Assembly (NCBI GenBank): GCA_947628655.1
Contig: CANRAS010000006.1
Location: forward strand, 61,646-125,645
Direction: 5' to 3'
DNA: 64,000 nt
Source of the DNA: an uncultured Clostridia bacterium
GTDB taxonomy: Bacteria > Bacillota > Clostridia > Oscillospirales > Ruminococcaceae
Shown here in pieces: positions 14,776 through 23,900 of this stretch. The position numbers and the translations under genes are program-made. The notes below the pieces were generated by a model. It ran no database searches. It saw only the letters and a program-made list of their open reading frames with translations, and was not told the origin of the DNA. Within the stretch, counting starts at the first letter, position 1. The number at the start of each line of letters is the position of its first letter.

Positions 14776-16071
14776 TTATACTACTTTCTTTACCACACCG
14801 TCGTTTACGGGGTCGGGTTCTTCTACCTTTATGATATTCGCGCCCAGCTTGCGGAGTTTTACTTCCATATTTTCATAACCGCGCTCTACATGGAATATAT
14901 CGTATATTTCCGAAACGCCCTCCGCGCCGAGCGCCGCAATTATCATCGCCGCGCCCGCTCTAAGGTCGGTAGACCTTACGGGTGCGCCTTTCAGACGCTC
15001 TACGCCCTCGATAACCGCTACTCTGCCCTCAACGGAGATATTCGCGCCCATACGGCGAAGTTCATCGACATAGCGGAAACGGTTGTCGAAAATGCTTTCC
15101 GTTATCATCGACGCGCCCTTTGCGCAGGTAAGCACCGCGCTCATCTGGGGCTGCATATCGGTCGGGAAACCGGGGTGCGGGTGGGTTTTTATTGATGTGC
15201 CGACATAATTCTCGCCGCCGATTACTCGTACAGAGTCATCGAACTGCTCTATCTGTACGCCGATTTTCAGGAACTTGTTTGTAATCGGCTCTAAGTGTTT
15301 CGGGATAACGTTTTTAATCAAAACGTTTCCGCGGGTTGCCGCGACTGCCGCCATAAACGTACCCGCCTCTATCTGGTCGGGGATAACGCTGTAGGTCGTG
15401 CCGTGAAGCTCTTTGACGCCGCGTATTTTGATAACGTCCGTACCCGCGCCGATAATATCCGCGCCCATGGAGTTTAAGCAGTTCGCAAGATCGACAACGT
15501 GCGGTTCTTTCGCGGCGTTTTCGATAATAGTCAGACCCTCCGCTTTTGCCGCCGCCATAATGCCGTTTATTGTCGCGCCGACGGAATTTTTATCAAAGAA
15601 TATTTGATTTCCTACGAGTTTATTCGCGCGGAGGTTTATCATACCTCCGTTTATCTCGCACTCCGCGCCGAGCGCGGCAAAGCACTTCAGGTGCTGGTCA
15701 ATCGGGCGGTCGCCTAAATTACAGCCTCCCGGCATTGAAACGCACGCGGAATGAAATCTTCCCAAAAGCGTACCCAAAAAATACGTCGTCGCGCGCATCA
15801 GCTTTGCTTTTTCATACGGGATAGGCATATTGTGCAGTCCGCGCGGGTCGATTTCGACGGTCGTTTTATTAAGCATACGAATTTTCGCGCCCATTTCCTC
15901 CATAATTTGCAAAGTAATGGTCACGTCGCTGATATTCGGTATATTCTCTATAACACACGGTTCATCGGCAAGAATGGTCGCGGGCAAAATTGCCACAACA
16001 GCGTTTTTAGCGCCGCTGATTGTAACCTCCCCCGATAGTTTCTCGCCGCCGTTTATAATATATTTTTCCAA
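14776..16071 (-). CDS. murA: UDP-N-acetylglucosamine 1-carboxyvinyltransferase MurA
   Basis: Transfers enolpyruvate from PEP to UDP-GlcNAc, the first committed step of peptidoglycan synthesis. The 431-residue chain matches family length; ISGAKNA near residue 19 holds the substrate Lys and Asn, and the fosfomycin-target Cys117 lies in MPGGCNLGDRPID. The TTG start at 16071 follows AGGGGGAAG at about 10 bases. The promoter has a clear TATAAT box on the minus strand at 16215-16210. It is divergent from dapL, pairing two cell-wall pathway genes. Confidence 0.95.
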   Translation of the reverse strand: MEKYIINGGEKLSGEVTISGAKNAVVAILPATILADEPCVIENIPNISDVTITLQIMEEMGAKIRMLNKTTVEIDPRGLHNMPIPYEKAKLMRATTYFLGTLLGRFHSACVSMPGGCNLGDRPIDQHLKCFAALGAECEINGGMINLRANKLVGNQIFFDKNSVGATINGIMAAAKAEGLTIIENAAKEPHVVDLANCLNSMGADIIGAGTDVIKIRGVKELHGTTYSVIPDQIEAGTFMAAVAATRGNVLIKNVIPKHLEPITNKFLKIGVQIEQFDDSVRVIGGENYVGTSIKTHPHPGFPTDMQPQMSAVLTCAKGASMITESIFDNRFRYVDELRRMGANISVEGRVAVIEGVERLKGAPVRSTDLRAGAAMIIAALGAEGVSEIYDIFHVERGYENMEVKLRKLGANIIKVEEPDPVNDGVVKKVV

Positions 16072-16485
16072 AATAGCACTTCCCCCTGCCCAAAGCCTTG
16101 GGCATTGTTTATTTCTATTTCACACTATGTATAATAAAATTCTATATAATCAAAAACATATTTTGTTTATTATCTGCTCAAACGTATGTGAACACACTCA
16201 CACGAATACATTATACCATACTTTTTTAATTTTTTAAAGTATCTATGCTTTAAAACAAGTATTCTTTAGGCTTTTTTGTAAGATTGCACCAAAGGACGGC
16301 TATTTTTGGCAATTTTTAAATCATTTTGCACAAAAGAAAATCAATGTAAATCAATATACCGCAAATGATTTCGCGGTGTTTTTAAATATTATCTCAAAGT
16401 AATATAAAATTAACCTTGACAAATCTTGAAAAATGTGTTTTAATATTAGTGTAAAGTAAAATAATACCGCAAAGGAGAAAACAAA
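16072..16485. promoter_or_regulatory. Divergent murA/dapL regulatory region
   Basis: For murA (minus strand): TATAAT at 16215-16210 with a weak TTTAAA 17 bases upstream. For dapL (plus strand): TTGACA at 16416-16421, 17-base spacer, TTTAAT at 16439-16444. A small hairpin ACCGC...GCGGT followed by TTTTT lies at about 16359-16384. No riboswitch consensus (lysine, T-box) was recognised. Confidence 0.65.
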
Positions 16486-17694
16486 ATGGCGAAACTTAAC
16501 GAAAACTTTTTTAAACTTAAAAAGAATTATTTGTTCATTGAGATTGCAAAGCGGATAAAGGCGTATTCCGAAACCAATCCCGAAAAGGCGAAACGGCTTA
16601 TCAGAATGGGCATAGGAGATGTTACACTGCCGCTTGCGCCCGCCGTAGTCGAGGCTATGCAGAAAGCCTGCGCGGAAATGGGAGTTAAGGAAACGTTCCG
16701 CGGATATGAAGATTCGGGCGCGGGGTATGATTTCCTCAAAGAGGCGATTTCAAAATACTACAAGGGTTTCGGCGCGGACGTTTCCGCTGATGAAATCCGC
16801 ATTTCCGACGGCGCGAAAAGCGACTGCGGAAATATCATCGACATTTTCGGGAGCGGAAATATCGTTCTTGTCACCGACCCCGCTTATCCCGTGTATGTGG
16901 ATTCCAACATAATGAACGGCAACGAGGTAATCTTTGCGAATTCGACCGAAGAAAACGGCTTTGCCGCAATGCCCGACAAGAACGTCAAGGCGGATTTGAT
17001 TTACCTGTGTTCGCCGAACAATCCTACGGGGTCTGCGTATACATATGCTCAGCTCAAAGAATGGGTGGACTATGCGACGGCAAACAACGCGGTTATTATC
17101 TATGACGCGGCGTATGAAGCGTTTATTACGGAGGACGATGTTCCGCGCTCTATTTTCTGCGTAGAGGGCGCGAAAAAATGTGCAATAGAAATCTGCTCGC
17201 TGTCAAAGACTGCGGGATTTACGGGGACGCGGTGCGGATATACGGTCATTCCGAACGAGCTTGTTCAAAAGGACAGCGCGGGGCAGGACGTAAGGCTTGC
17301 GGACATATGGGCGCGCCGTCAGGGGAGCAAGTTCAACGGCGTTTCATATCCCGTTCAGCGCGGCGCGGAGGCGGTGTTCTCCGCGGAGGGGCAAAAGCAA
17401 TGCCGCGAGAATATCGCGTACTATCAGGAGAACGCGCGGATAATCGCGTCGGCTTGCGACGAGTTGGGGATAAAATACACGGGCGGCGTAAACTCGCCGT
17501 ACATCTGGCTGAAATGTCCGAACGGTATGGACAGCTGGGCGTTCTTTGACAAACTGCTAAGCGAAATACAAGTAGTCGGCACGCCGGGCGCGGGTTTTGG
17601 AAAGAACGGCGGAAATTGGTTCAGACTGACGGCGTTCAGCACTCACGAGCTGACAAAAGAGGCAATGGAACGGCTGAAAGGTCTGCTTAAATGA
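16486..17694 (+). CDS. dapL: LL-diaminopimelate aminotransferase
   Basis: PLP enzyme that converts tetrahydrodipicolinate directly to LL-diaminopimelate for lysine and peptidoglycan. The 402-residue protein has the DapL-type start (FFKLKKNYLFIEIAKRI), RMGIGDVTLPL, the GYEDSGAGYDFL loop, SPNNPTGS, and the PLP Lys241 in SLSKTAGFTGTR. A GGAGA site precedes the ATG. The diaminopimelate decarboxylase gene (lysA) lies far away at 59.6 kb. The stop overlaps the acylphosphatase start (ATGA), so both are translated together. Confidence 0.95.
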   Translation: MAKLNENFFKLKKNYLFIEIAKRIKAYSETNPEKAKRLIRMGIGDVTLPLAPAVVEAMQKACAEMGVKETFRGYEDSGAGYDFLKEAISKYYKGFGADVSADEIRISDGAKSDCGNIIDIFGSGNIVLVTDPAYPVYVDSNIMNGNEVIFANSTEENGFAAMPDKNVKADLIYLCSPNNPTGSAYTYAQLKEWVDYATANNAVIIYDAAYEAFITEDDVPRSIFCVEGAKKCAIEICSLSKTAGFTGTRCGYTVIPNELVQKDSAGQDVRLADIWARRQGSKFNGVSYPVQRGAEAVFSAEGQKQCRENIAYYQENARIIASACDELGIKYTGGVNSPYIWLKCPNGMDSWAFFDKLLSEIQVVGTPGAGFGKNGGNWFRLTAFSTHELTKEAMERLKGLLK

Positions 17695-17960
17695 AACGCT
17701 ATCGTATTCGATTTTACGGCAGAGTTCAAGGCGTAGGGTTTAGGTATACCGCATATCATTTAGCACAGCGCGAACGGCTTGTCGGCTGGGTGGAAAACGA
17801 ACCCGACGGGTCTGTGTTATGTGAAGTGCAAGGCGAGCGGGAGGCTATTGACAAGTTCCTTGCCGAACTTTGTGACGGGAGATATATTCGGGTTGACGAT
17901 ATGCGGATTGAGGAAAGGGAGTTAGAGGAGTACGAGAGAAGTTTTTCTATAAGAGGTTAG
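17691..17960 (+). CDS. Acylphosphatase
   Basis: The 89-residue protein hydrolyses carboxyl-phosphate bonds. The family signature FYGRVQGVGFRYT is present with catalytic Arg18, and the catalytic Asn36 lies in GWVENEPDGSV. Length is typical. The ATG overlaps the dapL stop by four bases. The TAG stop is part of a heptad array, and repeat modules G and D follow. Confidence 0.93.
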   Translation: MKRYRIRFYGRVQGVGFRYTAYHLAQRERLVGWVENEPDGSVLCEVQGEREAIDKFLAELCDGRYIRVDDMRIEERELEEYERSFSIRG

Positions 17961-17978
17961 AGGTAAGAAATAGCGGGT
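17950..17978 (+). repeat. Heptad array at the acylphosphatase stop
   Basis: TAAGAGG, then TAG (stop codon, 17958), then TAAGAAA, TAGCGGG, TAATCCG. Spacing is 7 except for one 8-base and one 6-base step near the stop. Confidence 0.7.
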
Positions 17979-18032
17979 AATCCGCTTGCGGATTACCCTG
18001 TAAGAGCGCCCCCGCCGACTGCGGGGGCGCTT
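17975..18032 (+). repeat. Module G, copy 2
   Basis: GGGTAATCCGC-TT-GCGGATTACCC, then GTAAGAGCGCCCCCGCCG with its pairing GCGGGGGCGCTT. Matches 3847-3904 in order and position behind a heptad array. Confidence 0.7.
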
Positions 18033-18044
18033 GTGGTTTCGCAG

Positions 18045-18250
18045 GCGCGTTACGGTTTGCCGTCGTTTGGCGTTAGCCAAACGCCCCGCCGACAGGCGGG
18101 GTGACCTTTGCGTTAGCAAAGGTCAGACGGCAAACCGTCGCGTTTTCGAGTGCGCCTATATTCCCCGCGCCCGTATGGGCGCGGGGAATGAGGTGCATCG
18201 AGAAAACGCCCCCACCGCGATAAGGGGGCGCGGTGGTTCAAAGCCACACC
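18045..18250 (-). repeat. Palindromic module D, copy 2
   Basis: ACGGTTTGCCG and CGGCAAACCGT enclose GTTTGGCGTTAGCCAAAC, CGCCCCGCCGACAGGCGGGG and ACCTTTGCGTTAGCAAAGGT. The outer part has ATTCCCCGCGCCCGTATGGG (with its complement) and ends in CGAGAAAACGCCCCCACCGC, as in the other D copies. Confidence 0.77.
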
Positions 18251-18303
18251 TGCGCCTGCCGAACCTAGCTGCCTCACCGCCGTAAAGCAACCCCGCGCCC
18301 CGC

Positions 18304-18338
18304 GCTCTTACCTCTTACCTCTTACCGCTTACCTCTCA
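18304..18338 (-). repeat. Heptad array starting at the stop of the degenerate hydrolase gene
   Basis: On the minus strand: TGAGAGG, TAAGCGG, TAAGAGG, TAAGAGG, TAAGAGC. The first TGA is the stop codon. Confidence 0.88.
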
Positions 18339-19190
18339 AAACTCCAATGCTTCTCCCCCGCCTATGTACTGTATGCGGTCGCCCAATATTTCGTCCATAA
18401 TGTCAAAGCCCTTGAAACCCGTGCAATGGCACGCGTAGACTTTTTCTGCGCCCGATGATTTCAGCGCGCGCGCCGTTGCCGTCGGAAATTCGGCGGGGAC
18501 TATAAGCGTTTTCGGGTTCGACGAGGAGAAGTGAAAACCGCCTATTACCGCTAAAATCGGTATGCCGTTCCAGCGTTCGCGAACCGTTTCAAGCATATTC
18601 GCCGCGCCGCAGTGGAAACATCCGCCGACGAGAATTAAACCCTCCGCTTTGCGTTTTTTCGGGAAAATTACCGCGAAACTTTCATCGGAAAAATCAAACG
18701 GCACGGGCTTTTTCCCGTCCTCGCCTATTGTGAAATATGCGCGGTCGGGGTTTATTAACTTCTCTTCAAATTCCTCACAGCTTGCAAGATAGAACCCTTC
18801 GCATACCTCCGAAAAGCTGTTGAACAAAATAAGATTATCGGCGTACTTTTTTAGGAACGCTTTTCCTTGACCGACGGGCGATTTGAACAGTCCGTTTTTC
18901 TTGTAGACTTCGGCTCTCGCGCCCGCGCGCAGGAATATCCGCGCCTTTGGGTTCAGGCGCATAACCGCGTCGATACCGCCCGTGTGGGCTAGGTGATTGT
19001 GTGTCAGGACAACCGCGTCTATGCTGTTTATCGGCAAGTGCATACGCCGCGCGTTATCGACGGCTTTCCCCGCAAGCCCTGTATCTATAAGATAGTTTTT
19101 GCCGTTATATTCAACGAAAAGCGAAAAACCGTCCTCGCAGAATAAATTTTCATCGTTCGCGGTGTTTTCGATAAGGCAAATTATCTTCAT
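18336..19190 (-). CDS. Metallo-beta-lactamase-fold protein with altered metal motif
   Basis: The 284-residue protein resembles the dihydropterin/ribofuranosylaminobenzene phosphate synthase-like branch: LIDTGLAGKAVDNARRM, then VVLTHNHLAHTGGIDAV, GGCFHCGAANMLETV and a late ACHCTG. The canonical HxHxDH metal motif reads HNHLAH, so the Asp that holds the second metal is Ala. The second-half motif is also altered (GGCFHCG for the usual GCxHxG). It may be inactive or use one metal. It lies 30 bases downstream of the serpin gene on the same strand and may share its transcript. Ends in a heptad array. Confidence 0.78.
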   Translation of the reverse strand: MKIICLIENTANDENLFCEDGFSLFVEYNGKNYLIDTGLAGKAVDNARRMHLPINSIDAVVLTHNHLAHTGGIDAVMRLNPKARIFLRAGARAEVYKKNGLFKSPVGQGKAFLKKYADNLILFNSFSEVCEGFYLASCEEFEEKLINPDRAYFTIGEDGKKPVPFDFSDESFAVIFPKKRKAEGLILVGGCFHCGAANMLETVRERWNGIPILAVIGGFHFSSSNPKTLIVPAEFPTATARALKSSGAEKVYACHCTGFKGFDIMDEILGDRIQYIGGGEALEF

Positions 19191-19220
19191 ATGCTCCCCC
19201 TGTTTCTTTGCGAATAAGTT

Positions 19221-20486
19221 TTATTGCAGACCTGTCACCTTTCCGAGAAACACTGTCTGCTCCGCCTCGCCGTCGTAGATTAAAAACGCGAACGGGCGGT
19301 TCAGGAATACTTCTTTAAGTTCGCGTTCTTCGGGTATTACCGCCTCGGCGGTTTCATTCATTATCGCGGCGGTCACGGCGGACGCACGGGTTCCCTCTTC
19401 GTCAAGTTCGAGTTTCGTTTTCTGGATTACTTCGGATAAATAGAAATGCTCGTCTGCATTTCCCTGCATTGGTGTGAAGTCCGAATTTAACGGACTGAAA
19501 ACGTCCGACAAACCCGCCGCTTTCAGCGCGTCGGTCAGCGGAAATTCCGTTTCAAAATCGAGTTTCGGCATTCTCGCCGAAACGTCATAATCGTGCGTTT
19601 CGGATTTTAAAAGCGCAGGAATATCAAGGCTTTCCAGCGTGAAATCGCCCGTCTTTTTCGGGAGTATCCCTATAAACTGCATACCGTTTTTGTAGTATAC
19701 GGAAAACGCCTCGGCGCTGTCGTTTTCAAAATAAGCCGAGCCGCCGTTTCGCATAAGCGCGGTTTTTGTGGTAGTGCCGTCCGCGTTTGTGAAATCTTCT
19801 TGTTCTTCGGGGAGATACCACTCGTCGCTCCATGCGCTTTCAAAGTAGACCGTGTTTACCGCGACTGCCGCGGTATCAGCTGATAATTGGTCGGGTCTTA
19901 TGATTGTCGGTATCATCTTGTGGGTTTTTTCGTCTGCCCAATCGTTTATGATTTCTGCGGATTTTGTCGGGTTGGTGAAATCTAAAGTATCAATTTCCGC
20001 GCCGAAACTGTCTTTAACGCGCGTTATATAATCCGCGTTAAATTCCCTGCTGTCGCTTGCCCAAAACGAGTTTGCGATTTCATAGACGTTTTTGTATTTT
20101 GTGTAGCTGTTGTCAACTTCCGTGTTGAAACTCTTTGCGTGTTCGAGGTATTCTTTTGCGAACGCGGCGCTGTCGGCGGTTCCCAAATAATTGTCGAGGG
20201 CGGTTTTTGTAGAGCCTGCCGCGCCCGTTTCCAACATTCCGAGGCACAGATTAAGCGACAGCGGACTGAACATCGCGCTGTCCTTATCTTCGTACATCGT
20301 ATCGAAAACGCGGACGGAATTCAGCACATTATCGCTCGTTATTTCAATCGGCGAAAAGGCTTTGTGTTCCTGCCCTGTTACGCTCTGCGCGGGCGGTTCG
20401 GACGTTTGCGATGTTGTGCGTTCCGAGCAGGCGGTGAGCGTTAAAATTGATGTGAGCGCTAGGACTATTGAGATAATTTTTTTCAT
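19221..20486 (-). CDS. Serpin lipoprotein
   Basis: The 421-residue protein has a lipoprotein signal (hydrophobic stretch, then LTAC lipobox, Cys20), a Ser/Thr-rich linker and a full serpin fold. Diagnostic stretches include MFSPLSLNLCLGMLETGA, AVNTVYFESAW, the hinge DEEGTRASAVTAA (363-375) and the C-terminal NRPFAFLIYD. Thr and small residues in the hinge (P14 Thr, P12 Ala) fit an inhibitory serpin, although Arg at P13 is unusual. Counting from the hinge puts P1 near Thr379. The likely role is surface protection against host or competitor serine proteases. GGAGGAAC precedes the ATG. It lies 26 bases behind a DtxR-type regulator gene. Confidence 0.92.
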   Translation of the reverse strand: MKKIISIVLALTSILTLTACSERTTSQTSEPPAQSVTGQEHKAFSPIEITSDNVLNSVRVFDTMYEDKDSAMFSPLSLNLCLGMLETGAAGSTKTALDNYLGTADSAAFAKEYLEHAKSFNTEVDNSYTKYKNVYEIANSFWASDSREFNADYITRVKDSFGAEIDTLDFTNPTKSAEIINDWADEKTHKMIPTIIRPDQLSADTAAVAVNTVYFESAWSDEWYLPEEQEDFTNADGTTTKTALMRNGGSAYFENDSAEAFSVYYKNGMQFIGILPKKTGDFTLESLDIPALLKSETHDYDVSARMPKLDFETEFPLTDALKAAGLSDVFSPLNSDFTPMQGNADEHFYLSEVIQKTKLELDEEGTRASAVTAAIMNETAEAVIPEERELKEVFLNRPFAFLIYDGEAEQTVFLGKVTGLQ

Positions 20487-20512
20487 AATTTGTTCCTCCT
20501 GAATTAAAAAAT

Positions 20513-20887
20513 TTATTCGTGGGATTTGATGTAATTCTTGATAGCGTTAAAGCTCTCAGTGCTGAGGTCGTGTTCTATACGGCACGCGTCGGCTGACGCT
20601 ATTTCCGCGGGTACGCCGAGTTTCGTCAGCCATTCCGTGAAAAGCAAGTGCCGTTCATAGACGCGTTCGGCGATTTCTCTCCCGCTGTCCGTCAAGGTGA
20701 TGTAGCCGTTTTTGTCAACCGTGATACAGCCCTCCTCGCGGAGATTTTTCATCGCGATACTGACCGACGGCTTTGAAAAATCCATTTCCGAGGCAATATC
20801 CACCGAACGCACTTCGCCGTTTCGCTCGTGAAGAATTAAGATGGTTTCGAGGTAGTTTTCTTTGGATTCAAATATTCTGTCTTTCAT
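20513..20887 (-). CDS. DtxR/MntR family metal-dependent regulator
   Basis: The 124-residue protein has the winged helix VDIASEMDFSKPSVSIAMKN and the dimerisation/metal domain, without an SH3 extension, like MntR in length. Metal-site positions mix types: the MntR Asp8 position is Asn (KENYLETI), Glu is kept at position 11, His is kept in ERHLLF, and the late site reads ADACRIEHDLS, with Cys as in iron-sensing DtxR rather than MntR's Glu. An iron or manganese sensor is likely; which one is open. It has its own promoter and is followed by the serpin gene in the same transcript. Confidence 0.87.
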   Translation of the reverse strand: MKDRIFESKENYLETILILHERNGEVRSVDIASEMDFSKPSVSIAMKNLREEGCITVDKNGYITLTDSGREIAERVYERHLLFTEWLTKLGVPAEIASADACRIEHDLSTESFNAIKNYIKSHE

Positions 20888-20919
20888 AGTTTTCCTTTCG
20901 TGTCTTTGCGGTTTCTTTT

Positions 20920-20948
20920 ATTTTATCACGTTTTGCGCCGAATGTCAA
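20920..20948 (-). promoter_or_regulatory. Promoter of the dtxR-serpin transcript
   Basis: Minus strand: TTGACA (20948-20943), 17-base spacer, TAAAAT (20925-20920). It overlaps the end of the upstream permease gene. The palindromic operator typical of DtxR proteins was not clearly visible. Confidence 0.75.
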
Positions 20949-20949
20949 G

Positions 20950-23900
20950 CTATTCAACGGACTTTAAGGACTCTACCATACTTACCTTTTTAAGGGGCTT
21001 TGTCATAATAAGATTTACGGCAAGCGAGAACACTATGGTAAGCAGGAACGCCCAGACATAGCTTAGCGGGTGAATGGTTCTTCCGAACATTATCTCGTCT
21101 ATTTCGGCGGTCGTGACAACGAACATACAAAGCGCCTGCCCCAATCCCAGACCGACTGCCGCGCCGATAAGCGATAACACTATGCTTTCACGGAACACAT
21201 AGCTTGACACTTCAAGGTCGTAAAAGCCGAGGACTTTAAGCGTTGCTATCTCGCGTATGCGTTCGGTTATATTCACGTTAGAGAGATTGTACATCACGAC
21301 AAACGCGAGCGCGGCGGCGCTGGCTATCAGTACCAATACGACAATATCGAGTATTTTCAGCGTGTCGTAAATCGAATTCAGCGAGGCGGCGTTCATCATA
21401 ATCGCGGCGACATTTTCGTTTTCTAAAACGTGTTCTTTAAACGCGGACTGAACATCATCATCGCGCGATATGTTGTTGTAAAAGTAGAGGATATTATATG
21501 CGGGGAGTTCGCCGAACGTATCTTCAAACTGCTGTTCGGAAAGATACAGATAATGTCCCGCGTACTGTTCCGTAACCGCGGTTATCGTGACTTTTCTGCT
21601 TTCGCTGTCGCTTAACTTTACAACGATTTCATCGCCCGCTTTTGCTCCTAGGAGAGCTGCGGCTTTTTCGGTTATGACAGCGCCGTCTTTCATCGAAACT
21701 TTTTCGCGCGTTTTGCGGTCGTGCATATCGACGAATGTTTCAAAAATATCGCTGTTCTCAACGGCGGTTATGTACACCTTTGCGGAGTTGTTTTCGTGCG
21801 ACATATCGTACTGCTTTATAATCGCGCGGGTGTACGCCGTTTCGGGTTCGTATTCCGTCAGCGTGTCATATACGGTTTGCATTTCGTTTTCGGAAATATC
21901 CTCGTCGTATGCGAGATAACCGCTGTATTGATAAATGCCGTTATACTGTAAATCCGCAACGTCCATTATCGAATTTTTCAGTCCGAACCCCGTCAGAGAA
22001 AGCGCGGTACAGCCCGCTATTCCGACGATTGTCATTATCATTCGGCGTTTGTAGCGGATAATATTTCTCGCGCTGATTTTCGCGAAGAAGTTCATACGTT
22101 TCCAGATAAACGGTATCTTTTCGAGGAATACCCGTTTGCCCGCTTTCGGGGCTTTCGGGCGCATAAGCGAGGCGGGAGTTTCCTGCAGGGATTTTGTACA
22201 CGAGAAGTAAACGGTAAGCGCGATTGCAAGCGTCATTGAGCCTATCGAAACTATAAGATTTTCCGCGGTGAACATAAAGACAATATCCGTCACCGCATAC
22301 ATCATCGAATATGCGTAAATGATTACGCCGGGGAACAGAAAGCACCCGCCGACCGCGCCGAGCGTACCGCCGATAAGCGCGGCGGATACCGCGTAAATCA
22401 TATAGTGGCGCATAATCGCGCCGCGCGAATAGCCGAGCGCCTTCAGCGTTCCCGTCTGCGTGCGCTGTTCTTCGACCATTCTTGACATTGTGGTAAGGCA
22501 GACAAGCCCCGCCACGAGCAGGAAGAATATCGGGAAAATCAGCGCAATTCGGTCAATGCGTTCTGCGTTGCTTTCGTATTCGGCATAGCCCGTGTCGTTT
22601 TCGCGGTTGAAGATGTACCACTCCGCCTGTCCCGCGTCGGCTACTTTCTGTTTCGCGTCGGCAATTTCCTGCTCCGCGTCGGCGATTTCTTTTTCAAAAT
22701 CCGCTTTGCCCTTGTCGTAATCCGCAAGACCCTGTTCGTATTTTTCCTTTGCGTCCTCTAATTCCGCAACGCCGTTTTCATAGTCCGCAGCGCCCTGTTC
22801 ATACTCGGCTTTCTTTTCGTTAAATTCCGCAAGGCTTTTATTATACTCGTCCTCGCCGTCTAAATACTGCTGATAGCCGTCGTCATATTTTGCCTTATTT
22901 TCGTTGAACAGCGCTAAGCCGTCCTCGTATTCTTTTTTGCCGTTTTCGAGTTCCTCAACGCCTTTTTCGTATTCGGCTTTGCCCTCCTCAAGTTCCGTTT
23001 CTTTTTCTGCAAGCAGACTTTCCGCTGATGAAAGCTGACTTTCGCCGTCGGAAATCTTCTTTGACGCGCTTTCCGCCGTCGCTTGAAGATTAGGCAACTG
23101 CGAATTTATCGTTGCCAGATTGTTGTTGAGTTCGTCAAGCGTTGCCTGCGCGGTATCGCGGGCGATGATTGCCTGTTCAAGCTGTGCTTTAAGTTCCGCA
23201 AGTTTCACGGGGTCTGGGGGGGCGGCTTTTTCCGTTTCATCATAAGCCTTCTGTAACCCCGTAACTGTTTCCTGCGCCGTTTGGTATCCCTGCTGAACTG
23301 CGGGCAGTTGGCTTTCAATCAGCGCCTTGCCTGCCGTCATTTCGTCGATTGCGGAGTACAGTTGGTTCAGTTCCGCGCGCCCCTGCGACAGGCTCGCGCG
23401 GGCGCTTGAAAGCTGAGATTTGCCGTCGGCTATTTGCTGTTCGCCCTCGTCAATCAGCGCTTTGCTGTCGGCTAACTGCTTTTCGCCGTCGTCTATTTCC
23501 TGTTTCGCTTTGTCTAGTTCCGCCTGTCCGTCGTCGAGTTCTTTCTTCGCGTTTTCTAGCGTTTCCTTTGTTTCGTCGAGCGTGGCTCTCGCGTCGGCTA
23601 ACTGCCGTTCGCCGTCGTCTAACTGTACTTTGCCGTCGTCAAGTTCGGTTTTTGCGTCGGCGAGTTCCTGCTCTCCGTCTGCTATTTGCTGTTCCGCGTC
23701 GGCGAGTTCTTCTAAAGCGTCCGCGAGTTCTTTTTCGCCGTCGGCTTTCGCCTTTTCAAGTTCTTCCTCGCCGTCCGCTATTTCTTGTATTACATCGCCC
23801 AAAACTTCGTCATAGCGTATCTTACTGCGCTTTTCGCCTAATTCTTCCAGCTTGTCGGAAATCTCGTCGCGGAGGGTTTTGTAATCATCGGAATAACATT

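Noticed and set aside
17691..17960. Acylphosphatase as a shadow ORF of dapL
   Set aside because: It overlaps dapL by only four bases and carries the full catalytic Arg and Asn motifs.
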